Source: JAPOXR01 sp965219635 (lineage in GTDB: Bacteria > Pseudomonadota > Alphaproteobacteria > Rhodobacterales > Rhodobacteraceae). From it: 64,000 bases of DNA. The stretch is from NCBI GenBank assembly GCA_965219635.1, contig OZ244783.1:620001-684000 (forward strand). The letters are read 5' to 3'. Positions 34,456-43,025 of the stretch are shown piece by piece (the stretch's first letter is position 1; each line of letters starts with the position of its first letter). A program made the translations under genes and the position numbers. Below the pieces are notes generated by a model that worked only from the letters and a program-made list of their open reading frames with translations, was not told the origin of the DNA and did not search any database.

Positions 34456-35358
34456 GTGAGGCAGTATGTTCGCAGGCATTTGAGGCGGGTCGAGTTGCTG
34501 CCGTTGTGGCTGCTGACCCCGGCAACCATTGTCATGGCGGTCATACTGATCTGGCCAATCGCGCAAGGCATAGTGCTGGGGTTCTTCAATACCCGGATCC
34601 TGAATTACAGCTCCGGGAGATTCATCGGACTGGCCAATTTCGAAGTACTGCTGTCCGACCCGTTTTTCTGGAATTCGCTGAAGGTGACGGTCTATTACGG
34701 GATCGCTTCAATGAGCTGTACTTATGCGCTCGGCCTGGCCTTCGCCTTGTTGTTGAACCGCACATTGCCGCTGCGAGGGATCATCCGGATGATCTTCATA
34801 CTTCCCTGGGCCGTCCCGGAAGTCGTGGCGGTTCTGACATTTGTATGGATGCTTGATGCCCAGTATGGGGTGATCAACTATTTCTTTGTTGAGGCGGGTT
34901 TCCTTGATGCCCCTGCTGCCTGGTTATCCCAGGCAAACCTGGCGATGCCGGCATTGGTGTTGATAACAAGTTGGCACCAGTTTCCGCTGGCCTTGCTGAT
35001 CCTGTTGGCCGGCCTTCAGACAATCCCGCGCGAAGAGTACGAAGCCGCCATGGTCGACGGGGCGGGAGCATTTTCCAGGTTCATCCATGTCACACTGCCG
35101 GGACTTCGCTCGGTGAATGTCATCTTGATCCTGATACTGATCCTGAATTCCTTCCGCCGGGTGACAATGATCTATGCGATGACAGGCGGTGGTCCTGCCA
35201 GAGCAACCGAAACCCTGTCGATCCTGACCTATAACACGGCGTTCACTTACCAGAAGATCGGATATGCAGCGGCGATTGGTACAGTGCTACTGCTGATCCT
35301 CCTCGTGTTCAGCCTCATCTACTTCTTTGCGATCATTCAGGCGGGAAAAGGCACGTGA
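34456..35358 (+). CDS. ABC transporter permease, MalF/UgpA-type
   Basis: 300 residues, six predicted helices. The EAA loop reads EEYEAAMVDGAGAFSRFIHVT (residues about 196-216). The GTG start at 34456 has GGGGGA 5 nt upstream. It overlaps the next permease by 4 bp (GTGA). Together with it and the ATPase at 38727 it forms the uptake system. Confidence 0.92.
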   Translation: MRQYVRRHLRRVELLPLWLLTPATIVMAVILIWPIAQGIVLGFFNTRILNYSSGRFIGLANFEVLLSDPFFWNSLKVTVYYGIASMSCTYALGLAFALLLNRTLPLRGIIRMIFILPWAVPEVVAVLTFVWMLDAQYGVINYFFVEAGFLDAPAAWLSQANLAMPALVLITSWHQFPLALLILLAGLQTIPREEYEAAMVDGAGAFSRFIHVTLPGLRSVNVILILILILNSFRRVTMIYAMTGGGPARATETLSILTYNTAFTYQKIGYAAAIGTVLLLILLVFSLIYFFAIIQAGKGT

Positions 35359-36191
35359 GTCCTCGCACAATCACGGCGCTGATCAGCATTGCGCTTTCTG
35401 TACTGACCCTGGTCTGCGCGGGTGTGGTCTTTTTCCCGTATTACTGGATGATCGTATCCTCGCTTGAGGCAGCAAGCGTTTTCGAATGGCCGCCGCGGTT
35501 GGTTCCCTCCAGCATCACGCTGGACGCTTATGTCAAGATCTTCACGGAACGGGACGTATTCACCTGGTTCAAGAACACCGCGTTCGTTGCAAGCGCGACC
35601 TCGATTTTTTGCACCGTAGTTGCCATCAATGCCGGATACGCATTGTCCAGATTCAGAACGCGCAGCACGACGATCTTCTCGATCTTCATATTGTTTTCGC
35701 AGCTTCTGCCGGCAACCCTGATAGTCGTTCCGCTGTATGTGATCTTCCGTCAGACAGGCCTCTATAATTCCCTGACAGGTCTGGCGATTGCCGATGCGGC
35801 GTTCGTGCTGCCATTGGCAACCTGGCTCATGAAAGGTTTCTTTGACCGAATTCCAATCGAGGTCGAAGAGCAGGCCATGGTCGACGGATGTACGCGGCTT
35901 GGCGCCTTCTATCGGATTGTGCTTCCGCTGGCCTTGCCCGGATTGGTTGTTGTCGTTGCCATGAGTTTCATAACAGGCTGGGATGAGTTCTTTCTTGCCC
36001 GGACCCTGATCTCCTCGCAAAGCAACTGGGTATTCTCTGTGGGCCTCACATCGTTTGAAACCCAATATGCAATCGCCTGGGATGAAATGATGGCAGCCGC
36101 GGTCGTGTTCGCACTGCCGGCGGTCTTCTTTTTCCTGTTCGTGCAGCGCTACCTGGTGTCCGGCCTGACAAGCGGCGCCGTCAAGGGCTGA
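35355..36191 (+). CDS. ABC transporter permease, MalG/UgpE-type
   Basis: 278 residues, six predicted helices. The EAA loop is EEQAMVDGCTRLGAFYRIV (residues about 173-191). The GTG start overlaps the preceding stop. It ends 3 nt before the amidohydrolase, so transport and catabolic genes are in one transcript. Confidence 0.92.
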   Translation: MSPRTITALISIALSVLTLVCAGVVFFPYYWMIVSSLEAASVFEWPPRLVPSSITLDAYVKIFTERDVFTWFKNTAFVASATSIFCTVVAINAGYALSRFRTRSTTIFSIFILFSQLLPATLIVVPLYVIFRQTGLYNSLTGLAIADAAFVLPLATWLMKGFFDRIPIEVEEQAMVDGCTRLGAFYRIVLPLALPGLVVVVAMSFITGWDEFFLARTLISSQSNWVFSVGLTSFETQYAIAWDEMMAAAVVFALPAVFFFLFVQRYLVSGLTSGAVKG

Positions 36192-36194
36192 CCG

Positions 36195-37457
36195 ATGACC
36201 AGTCCCGAAATGCCTGAGCCATTCATTCTGCACTGCGACAATGTGTGGATCGATCCACCCGGGCACTTCCAGCCAAAATCGGTCGAAATGGCCGGGGGGC
36301 AAATCGAACTTGTACGAGAAAGGGTCCCAAGTTCAGAAACCGGGATGAAGCACACGAGCATCGATCTTGGCAATAGCTACCTGATGCCAGGCTTGATCAA
36401 TACTCATGTTCATCTGGAATTCTCGGCAAGTTCGAACCCGTTGCAGGACTTCAGGCAAGAAACAGTCTCACAACGGCTGGCTCGCGCTGTCGGAAATGCT
36501 CGGTCGATGCTGAAAAGCGGGGTAACAACTGCACGCGACTGCGGTTCGAGTCTGGATCTGCTGTCTCACATGCGCCATTGCTCCGATCCGTCAACTGTTC
36601 CGCGGCTCATGCTATCCGGCCCGCCGATTACAGTTCGCCAGGGTCATCTGAGCATTTTTGGCGGTGAAGTTGGGGATCCATGCGACATTCAGCCAATCGT
36701 AGCACGTTCGGTCAGCGAGGGTGCTACATCGCTAAAGTTGATCGGGAGTGGGGGTGGAATGACCCCCGGATCCATGCCGGAAAGAGTCACCTTCTCAAGT
36801 AGAGTTTTCTGTCAGGTTTCGTCTGCGGCACGGAGTCACAATATCGCCAGTGTCGCGCATGTGCTTGCTACGGAGAGCATCAAGCGCGCGGCCAAGGCGC
36901 GCTTCGACAGCCTAGAACACTGCGCGTTCTTCTGTCGAGGCCCGAGCGGACGTCTTGAACGGAGGTATGATCCTGAAGTTGCAAGCATAGTGGCCGATTG
37001 CGGGGTGTCGGTCATGGCCAATCTGTCAACCGCCACGCGATCTCACAGAATTCTCGCCCGCAAGGGAAAACAGGGCAACGTTGATTCCCAACATGCGTTG
37101 GACCAACACCAAGTCATGCTGGAGAACTTCCAGAAACTCACTGATTTGGGAATTCCGTTCGTCTGCGGTACGGACGCCGGTGTCAGGGACACACCATTCG
37201 AGGATACTTGGGTCGAACTTGACCTGATGTCCCGGTCTGGCTTGTCCAATGTCGAAGTCATCCGCACGGCGACCATCAACGCTGCAAGCGTCTTGAAGCT
37301 CCAAGACAAGGTTGGAAGGATCGCTCCTGGATATTCTGCCGACCTTGTGGTGCTGAGCGATTCACCGTTGGCCGCAATCTCATCCTACCGGAAACCGCAA
37401 TCCATCTATAGCCAAGGGCGCCGGATCATACCTGCGTCATTCGCCAGAGAGGACTGA
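36195..37457 (+). CDS. Amidohydrolase, imidazolonepropionase-like
   Basis: 420 residues. The metal site is visible: INTHVHLEF (His-x-His, residues about 68-76), a lysine likely carboxylated in SLKLIGSGG (about 178-186), His in SVAHVLATES, His in DSLEHCAF and Asp in CGTDAGVRDTP (about 327-337). Enzymes of this type cleave cyclic amides, N-acyl amino acids or prolidase-type dipeptides in the cytoplasm. Here it lies between the permeases and a PLP lyase-like enzyme of the same operon, so it likely opens or deacylates the imported compound. Confidence 0.9.
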   Translation: MTSPEMPEPFILHCDNVWIDPPGHFQPKSVEMAGGQIELVRERVPSSETGMKHTSIDLGNSYLMPGLINTHVHLEFSASSNPLQDFRQETVSQRLARAVGNARSMLKSGVTTARDCGSSLDLLSHMRHCSDPSTVPRLMLSGPPITVRQGHLSIFGGEVGDPCDIQPIVARSVSEGATSLKLIGSGGGMTPGSMPERVTFSSRVFCQVSSAARSHNIASVAHVLATESIKRAAKARFDSLEHCAFFCRGPSGRLERRYDPEVASIVADCGVSVMANLSTATRSHRILARKGKQGNVDSQHALDQHQVMLENFQKLTDLGIPFVCGTDAGVRDTPFEDTWVELDLMSRSGLSNVEVIRTATINAASVLKLQDKVGRIAPGYSADLVVLSDSPLAAISSYRKPQSIYSQGRRIIPASFARED

Positions 37458-37463
37458 GCCTTC

Positions 37464-38723
37464 ATGCGCAGCTTGGAATGTCTGGAGTGTGGGTGGTTCG
37501 TGCCGTTGATGGAACACTACAATTGTCCCGAATGTGCTGGAGAGCTGAAACTGCGATATGACCATGAACGAATTCGCCAGGAGGGTAGTTTTGCAAGCAA
37601 CTGGCGAACTGCGAGGGGCATTTTCGGTAGGTTTGGTGAATTCCTGCCGCTTCCTGACGAGTCACTGGCAGTTTCCCTTGGTGAGGGGAACACACCCCTG
37701 GTCCGGGCCGGCAATATTGAGCAGCAACTTGGACCGCGCGAGTTGTACTTCAAACTGGAATGCTGCAATCCGACAGGTTCATTCAAAGACAGGCAAGTGA
37801 GCGTCGGTATCTCAGTTGCCAGGTATTTTGGCCGTCAGAGGCTCGCTGTCACCTCGTCGGGAAATGTCGGAAATTCGTTGGCAGCCTACGCTGCGCGCTC
37901 GGGCGCCTGTGCTCACATATGGGTTTCCCGGAATACACCAGACTCGAAACGGCAACAGATCAACGTCTATGGATCGCGGGTCTTCGAGATTGAAATGGGA
38001 CCAGCCACCGATTCCAGAGATGAGTATGAAAATCCATACGAGGTTGCTGTCCGCTCGTTGCCCTCATTTTGCAGCAGGAACCAGTTGGTCCCAATGACAA
38101 CTGCGCGGTCGGTCAACCCTTTCATGGTCGAGGGCGCCAAGACAATTGCGTACGAAATCTGCGCTGATCTTGGACGTTGCCCGGATATTATCGCAGCTCC
38201 GGTTGGTGGCGGCGGCTTGGTTGGTGGTCTGCATGAGGGCTTTTGCGATCTGCTTGAAATCGGATTGATCGAGCAAATACCGAGCATCGTCGCCGGGCAA
38301 CCGCTGGATTACTTTGTCGGAATCGACAGGGCTGATGACCCCAATTGCAGGGGCGCGCGACCTCTTGATGCAAAATGGGCCAATGAGGCGATTAGGGAAT
38401 CTGGTGGAAGCCTCCATCGCCTGACCAGGGACGAAATCCTCAAGGCACAAGCGGAACTCGCTGGAATGGAAGGAGTATTCGCAGAGCCGCGGGGAGCCTA
38501 TGCATTGGCGGCGCTCACAAAGGAGGCCCAAGCCCGCGGTGTGGACAAGGACGCTTTGGTAGTGGTCATCGTATCTGGCATGGGTCTCAAGGACATGGAG
38601 GCTGCATCCGAGTTTGCTAGCCGCCACAATTTGACCTCGTCTTCGATTGTGTCCTCAATTTGGGATTCGGAGCTGGACGCGGAGTCAGAAACTCGGAACT
38701 TCAGTCAGTCTGCGGGAAGATGA
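37464..38723 (+). CDS. Threonine-synthase-like PLP-dependent enzyme (fold type II)
   Basis: 419 residues. An N-terminal zinc-ribbon-like CLECGW ... CPECAG (residues about 5-27) is typical of archaeal/plant-type threonine synthases and related lyases. The PLP lysine is in NPTGSFKDRQV (near residue 108), and the phosphate loop is TSSGNVGNSLAAYAA. A Gly-rich GGGGLVGG follows near residue 250. The window also has an unrelated, normal thrC at 53692. This copy is therefore more likely a catabolic lyase (for example diaminopropionate or threonine/serine ammonia-lyase type) acting on the product of the adjacent amidohydrolase. That role is inference. Confidence 0.85.
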   Translation: MRSLECLECGWFVPLMEHYNCPECAGELKLRYDHERIRQEGSFASNWRTARGIFGRFGEFLPLPDESLAVSLGEGNTPLVRAGNIEQQLGPRELYFKLECCNPTGSFKDRQVSVGISVARYFGRQRLAVTSSGNVGNSLAAYAARSGACAHIWVSRNTPDSKRQQINVYGSRVFEIEMGPATDSRDEYENPYEVAVRSLPSFCSRNQLVPMTTARSVNPFMVEGAKTIAYEICADLGRCPDIIAAPVGGGGLVGGLHEGFCDLLEIGLIEQIPSIVAGQPLDYFVGIDRADDPNCRGARPLDAKWANEAIRESGGSLHRLTRDEILKAQAELAGMEGVFAEPRGAYALAALTKEAQARGVDKDALVVVIVSGMGLKDMEAASEFASRHNLTSSSIVSSIWDSELDAESETRNFSQSAGR

Positions 38724-38726
38724 CCA

Positions 38727-39803
38727 ATGGCTAGTGTGGAATTCGTCGATGTTGCCAAGTCATTCGGGCAGGTTGAAGCTGTCACGGGTGTCAATATTGA
38801 AATCGAAGACGGAGAATTCGCGGTTCTTGTTGGACCTTCGGGCTGCGGAAAATCGACGCTGCTTCGGATACTTGCCGGACTTGAAAGATCTACCAGAGGT
38901 TCAGTCAAGGTCGGAGGCAAGACCGTTGACGATCTGCCTCCTAAGGATCGCGATGTCGCCATGGTGTTTCAGAATTATGCGCTCTATCCGCAGAAGACCG
39001 TGGCAGCAAACATGGGCTTTCCTCTCAGAATGCGGGGAGTGGGCCGGTTGGAAGCCCAACAGCGAGTGGAGGAGACGGCGCAGATACTCGGATTGGAAGA
39101 CCTGCTGAAACGCTATCCCAAGCAACTTTCGGGAGGGCAACGGCAACGCGTCGCCATGGGGCGCGCAATTGTCCGGAATCCAAGTGTGTTTCTGTTTGAT
39201 GAACCCCTTTCGAACCTGGATGCCAAGCTCAGGGTGAGAATGCGCGCAGAAATCAAGGAAATTCAGCAAAGACTCAAGACAACGACCGTCTACGTTACGC
39301 ATGACCAGGTTGAGGCCATAACCATGTCGGACAAGATCGTGGTCATGCGGCAAGGCAGAGTTGAACAGGTTGGCAGCCCGCTCGATGTCTTTGACAGGCC
39401 CGTGAACAGATTCGTAGCTGGTTTTATTGGTTCTCCAGCGATGAATTTCCTGGAAGGCCAGATTGTTTCGACCGGAACGGGCCGGGAATTCGTAACCACA
39501 AGTGGATTGATCTGCCAGTTGCCTGCATCCTGTGAGGGCGAGTTAAGCGAATGCACATCTCTTGGAATTCGACCTGAACATCTGGATCTCGCTGATGAAG
39601 CTTCTTCCAACGCATTTGCCATGCGCACATCAGTGGTAGAACCCACCGGGGCGGATACCATGATCATTGCGCGCAATGGAACTGATGAACTGTCAGCCTT
39701 GATCAAGGGGCGCCACCCTTTTGCTCCGGGAGATCCGATACGCCTCACTCCATTGCCCGGAATGCTCCATTTCTTTGCGCAGGATGGAACGGCCATCCTG
39801 TAG
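38727..39803 (+). CDS. ABC transporter ATP-binding protein, MalK/UgpC-type
   Basis: 358 residues. Walker A GPSGCGKSTL (residues about 36-45), Q-loop MVFQNYALYP, signature LSGGQRQRVAMGRAI, Walker B VFLFDEPLSNLDAKLR, H-loop VTHDQ, then a C-terminal MOP/TOBE-type domain. It energises the two permeases at 34456-36191. Its position at the end of the operon, after the two enzymes, confirms that enzymes and transporter are one functional unit. Confidence 0.93.
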   Translation: MASVEFVDVAKSFGQVEAVTGVNIEIEDGEFAVLVGPSGCGKSTLLRILAGLERSTRGSVKVGGKTVDDLPPKDRDVAMVFQNYALYPQKTVAANMGFPLRMRGVGRLEAQQRVEETAQILGLEDLLKRYPKQLSGGQRQRVAMGRAIVRNPSVFLFDEPLSNLDAKLRVRMRAEIKEIQQRLKTTTVYVTHDQVEAITMSDKIVVMRQGRVEQVGSPLDVFDRPVNRFVAGFIGSPAMNFLEGQIVSTGTGREFVTTSGLICQLPASCEGELSECTSLGIRPEHLDLADEASSNAFAMRTSVVEPTGADTMIIARNGTDELSALIKGRHPFAPGDPIRLTPLPGMLHFFAQDGTAIL

Positions 39804-39856
39804 TGGCCGATCCTTGGTCCAACACATTTGCCGTCACCAATAGATTGCTGTGCATC

Positions 39857-40987
39857 TCACGTCTGGCAAGAACGGCTAGGTTTGACGCGAACGCAGTGGT
39901 TCCCAACGATTGCCAAGACTGGTGCAAACACCTTTTGCAAGACAAGGACATTGCCATTGCTGTCAATCACCCTTTGTTGACTGTTTGACAGTGAAAACAG
40001 TGTGAAGTCGGCTTTGCTGCCGGGTGTCAGACCAGTCGAAGAGGGCAGTCCAAGTACCATTCTGGGGTTGACCGAGACAGCTTTCACACAATCGATGAAC
40101 CCAAGGCCAGCAGCGTGCAACTTGGAGACTGTAGTTCCCAAGTCATAAACTGGCCCGTCGATATTGCGGGCATGCAAATCTGTTGAGATCGAATAGGGCG
40201 TCAGCCCATCGGCTATACATGTCGCGGCAACCTCAAAATCGTACGAGGCTGCACCATGCCCGACATCAAGGAGAATCCCAGCCGCTGCAAGCCGGTGCGC
40301 CTGTTCGAAGATCGCCTTGCTACCGACAATTGTACCCCCGGACTTTCCGTTATAGCAGTGAGTGACGATGTCGCCTGGCGACAGAAGCGAAAAGATCTCC
40401 GCGAGTTGGGGTGGTGGCTCTCCGATATGCACCATGAGCGGAAGGCCAGCTTTCTCTGCAACGCGTTTGGCAATTCGGACCGGTGTCATTCCCCAGTCTC
40501 CAACAACTGCGCCACTCGCCCGTACCTTAACCCCGCACAGGATGTCCCTGTTTGACTCGATCGCTGAGAGCGTTCGTTCTGCATCTATGAACCGCTCGTC
40601 AATTAACTCTGGAACTCGATTGCAGGCGACGAGGCCAATTGATCCGATGTTGATGAACGCGCGGACCGTCTCTGGCCGGCGTTCAATGATCAGTTTTCGC
40701 AACCCGTGAAGTGTGGCTTCACCGGCCGAACCGGCGTCGGCCACTGCGGTCACTCCGGTATTGAGGCCTGCGCAAGCCGGAGGAACCGAGATGTCGGTTC
40801 CGCCGTGCCAGATGTGGACATGCAAATCCGTCCAGCCGGGCGACAAATACAAGCCGTTTGCATCTATCGTCTCGTCATTGTGTGACGGAGTGCGCTTGAC
40901 CGTTCCATCATCGGAGATGGCAACACTGGTGAGCTTCTCTGGAACATCAAAGCAAACCGGCCTGACATTAGTGAGCCACAGGCCCAT
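39857..40987 (-). CDS. Amidohydrolase/deacetylase family metallohydrolase
   Basis: About 376 residues, dihydroorotase-like. Metal ligands are visible: SPGWTDLHVHIWHGG (HxH near residue 62), carboxylated Lys in CGVKVRASG, His in LMVHIGEPPP, His in VTHCYNGK and Asp in SISTDLHARN. The ATG at 40987 has GGGAG 9 nt upstream and matches the usual family start (LLLTNARPV-like); 41062 is a longer alternative. It is convergent with the ABC operon, 53 bp from the ATPase stop, and probably belongs to the same pathway as a second hydrolytic step. Confidence 0.88.
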   Translation of the reverse strand: MGLWLTNVRPVCFDVPEKLTSVAISDDGTVKRTPSHNDETIDANGLYLSPGWTDLHVHIWHGGTDISVPPACAGLNTGVTAVADAGSAGEATLHGLRKLIIERRPETVRAFINIGSIGLVACNRVPELIDERFIDAERTLSAIESNRDILCGVKVRASGAVVGDWGMTPVRIAKRVAEKAGLPLMVHIGEPPPQLAEIFSLLSPGDIVTHCYNGKSGGTIVGSKAIFEQAHRLAAAGILLDVGHGAASYDFEVAATCIADGLTPYSISTDLHARNIDGPVYDLGTTVSKLHAAGLGFIDCVKAVSVNPRMVLGLPSSTGLTPGSKADFTLFSLSNSQQRVIDSNGNVLVLQKVFAPVLAIVGNHCVRVKPSRSCQT

Positions 40988-41271
40988 GCCTCCAGTACTC
41001 CCTGTCTGCTGGTTACGTCCGTCGGACTCGACTGCTGTTGCATTGGTAATACGAACAGACATGTGGTCAACCTGGAATATTCCAGGTTCCGCTGATCCGG
41101 TTGAAAGAGATTCTCAAGCTGCGAGTGCAATGCGAGTGCTGTTCGGCTGTTCCGTTACGGCGGGCAAGTCGCGCAAGAAGGAGACGACGACAATGAGGTG
41201 GCAGGTTCGGCCTGGCAACTGGAGCGCTGAACTCTTGGATCAATCTCTAGCAAATTCGGAACCGCCGGCGA

Positions 41272-41450
41272 TCATCTCGGCAGCCAAAATTCGTCATAGA
41301 GCAAGTCACCATGCTCGAAGGCTGGCTGCCCTTGAGCCATCAGTAACGCACATCGTTTGGGAATTGCCCGGAGTTCCAGTGTACGGCAGGCCAGGTCGCG
41401 CTTCTGTTGGCTCTTGTTACTTTGCTTCTCGAGTTTCTTGCGGGGCTGTC
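41272..41450 (-). pseudogene. VapB-type antitoxin remnant without partner
   Basis: On the minus strand a frame without a start codon reads QQKRDLACRTLELRAIPKRC, then ALLMAQ, AFEHGDLLYDEFWLPR and a TGA at 41272. This is the C-terminal half of the VapB/Rv0623-type antitoxin, whose family tail is RC...I(D/E)H(G/A)(D/E)LLYDExGLP. The DNA is about 70% identical by eye to the VapB pseudogene at 43022-43281. The N-terminal half is frame-broken. An ATG overlaps the stop as in vapBC pairs, but no VapC sequence follows. Confidence 0.7.
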
Positions 41451-41555
41451 CGGCAGTGTTTCTGGCGATGCGGTCCGTGCTGCTGTCAAATCAGAATGGT
41501 TGCCTGCACTGATACTGCTTGCCAGCACAAGGTTGCTTGCAGTCGCGGCTCGCAA

Positions 41556-41625
41556 ATCAGGACTGTTCTTCCGCAGAGAAACAGATGTTGCTGGGAGACC
41601 GCACTGCTATTTCACCCCACCTCCG
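41556..41625 (-). pseudogene. Displaced fragment of the lactonase-like gene 3' end
   Basis: The minus strand reads GEIAVRSPSNICFSAEEQS then a stop. The C-terminus of the lactonase-like protein at 30778 is DEVTIRSPSNICFVTDEQH. At DNA level GATGTTGCTGGGAGACCG is shared. Only about 25 codons are present, about 11 kb from the full gene, so this is a partial duplication that has since diverged. Confidence 0.65.
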
Positions 41626-41650
41626 AATGAGGCAACACGACTGTTCTCCT

Positions 41651-41674
41651 GATTATGCCGAATTCGGCATAATC
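41651..41674. repeat. Perfect 24-bp palindrome
   Basis: Half-site GATTATGCCGAA is followed directly by its exact complement, with no spacer. Symmetry and length are those of a strong dimeric-regulator operator, yet no intact gene starts nearby (the next start is at 42227). It may be the operator left behind by a lost toxin-antitoxin or regulator gene. Confidence 0.8.
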
Positions 41675-42226
41675 AAGATGTCGGTTGCTCTGTGCCTGGA
41701 GCAGAACCATTTCGCCGGTCGGCCAAAGTTCAGAATGGCGCGCCGCCAGGGTCATGGGGGCATTAGGCTGCTATCAGTTGCGAGCCTGAAGAGGAACTGG
41801 ACTGTCCTTCGAGCGACTGTCTGTGAGGGTCGGTTTCCGGTTTCAGTTCCATCACTGTTTCACAGCCCTTTTGCCCAGTTTCGGCACGGTAATGGAAGCC
41901 TCCTGTATGCCGGGTTGCACTGGATGAACTGGGAGCTACTGGCCGCAGTGGCCTTGAATTGGCGGTCAATGGTGGCACATTGCCGGACGCACGGCGGAAG
42001 GAACAATCGTGAGTTGCAGCCGTCTGCATGCAACCTTGATCTGCTGTCCATTGGCTTTGGTAACCGCTTGGCAACATATGTCTGGGTTTGCAAAGAACGA
42101 AAGGCCTAACGCTTCCAAAATGTCTTTGAGGGCTAGCAAGAGCAGCCGAAGTTTGATTGGAAGTTGAACGCTTTGCATTTGTCAACATCAACCTGAGAAT
42201 TCTCTCTGCAACAGGAGGTTCCAACG

Positions 42227-42496
42227 TTGGATACGGTCATCCGAGCACAAATCGACGAAGAGGTTACGGAGGATGCAACTGCCGTATTGGCTGCGATGGG
42301 GCTCACTTTGTCGGATGCCTTTAGTCTCATGATAGTGCGCATCGCCACAGAACGACGGCTTCCTTTTGAGGCACTGGTCCCAAATGAAAAAACCATTGCT
42401 GCTATGGAGGCAGCGCGGTGTGGGGATCTGGCAGAGTTCCAAGATGTCAAGGGTCTGATGGCCGATCTGAGTGCGGAAGATCAGGCGTACCGCTGA
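42227..42496 (+). CDS. RelB/DinJ family antitoxin
   Basis: 89 residues. The N-terminal ribbon-helix-helix reads VIRAQIDEEV ... AVLAAMGLTLSDAFSLMIVR (residues about 4-38), the DinJ signature. It continues RRLPFEALVPNEKTIAAMEA, followed by an acidic tail that would wrap a YafQ-type toxin. A TTG start is chosen because AGGAGGT sits 7 nt upstream. The frame is intact and overlaps by 26 bp the start of a broken YafQ-like toxin. Confidence 0.85.
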   Translation: MDTVIRAQIDEEVTEDATAVLAAMGLTLSDAFSLMIVRIATERRLPFEALVPNEKTIAAMEAARCGDLAEFQDVKGLMADLSAEDQAYR

Positions 42497-42667
42497 GTTC
42501 AAACGGGTTAGAAGGGGTCAGCGCGGCGGAAGACTAGATGCCAGGTTCGAACAAGTCGTGATGCGACTTGCTGCTGACGAACCGCTTGAAGCGCACTTTC
42601 GCGACCATTCGCTGGTTGGAATTGGTCGGACCACCGCGAATGCAATTTATAGCCTGACCTCGTGCCA
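42471..42667 (+). pseudogene. Broken YafQ-type mRNA-interferase toxin
   Basis: A GTG at 42471 begins RRTAEFKRVRRGQRGGRLDA, then LAADEPLEAHFRDHSL, matching the YafQ N-terminal half. Near 42618 the frame shifts: the expected GNW...DHRECHIKPDLV continues in another frame as NWSDHRECNL, a TAG at 42650-42652, then PDLV. Beyond about 42667 the sequence is instead the 3' end of an oppositely oriented VapC. So this toxin carries a frameshift, a nonsense codon and a lost C-terminus including the catalytic end. Confidence 0.75.
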
Positions 42668-43025
42668 AATCATTGCCCCCGAACAACAGAGGCTCTCCGG
42701 TGACCTTGGCAAGCGCAAACGCCAGGCAATTGCCGAAATTTAGTGATGCTAGATGGTTGCCCTTGCCGAATTGCCTCCATGCCCTTCGAGCGGCGTCCAG
42801 TTGGTCTCGCGCAACTGAGACCGGTTCTATCACTGCTCATGTACGAAGCGCGTCAAGTTCAAGGCGCGCTACAGCGCCGCCTCAGCCTTCAAACACGATT
42901 GAAGCCTCGAGAATGTCCGCAACTGACCGTTTGCACGGCCGCGTTGTCAGAATGACTCTCTGGGAGAACTTAGCGTCGGATTCCCGGTTCAGAATTGCAA
43001 ACAACGCAGAATTGTCGAAGGTCAC
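42661..43025 (-). pseudogene. VapC (PIN) toxin pseudogene
   Basis: From a GTG at 43025 (overlapping the VapB stop) one frame reads VTFDNSALFAILNRESDAKF, later VADILEASIVFEG, then TGA at 42882-42884. The same frame continues GGAVARLELDALRT, a second TGA at 42837-42839, and then ARRAWRQFGKGNHLASLNFG and NCLAFALAKVTGEPLLFGGN. This tracks the PIN family throughout. Two nonsense codons interrupt it, and the third acidic residue (family NFGDC) is Asn. Its 3' end abuts the truncated YafQ gene. Confidence 0.8.

Larger units (their letters stand above)
40988..42226. other. Decayed accessory region (about 1.2 kb)
   Basis: No intact gene. It contains a VapB remnant (41272-41450), a fragment matching the lactonase 3' end (41556-41625) and a 24-bp palindrome (41651-41674), listed separately. 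Between 41680 and 42200 nothing was recognised on either strand. Confidence 0.6.

Noticed and set aside
37464..38723. Calling this gene thrC
   Set aside because: A normal thrC with the conserved neighbourhood is at 53692-55092; this one has a zinc-ribbon N-terminus and lies in a catabolic transporter operon, so a biosynthetic name would be unsafe.
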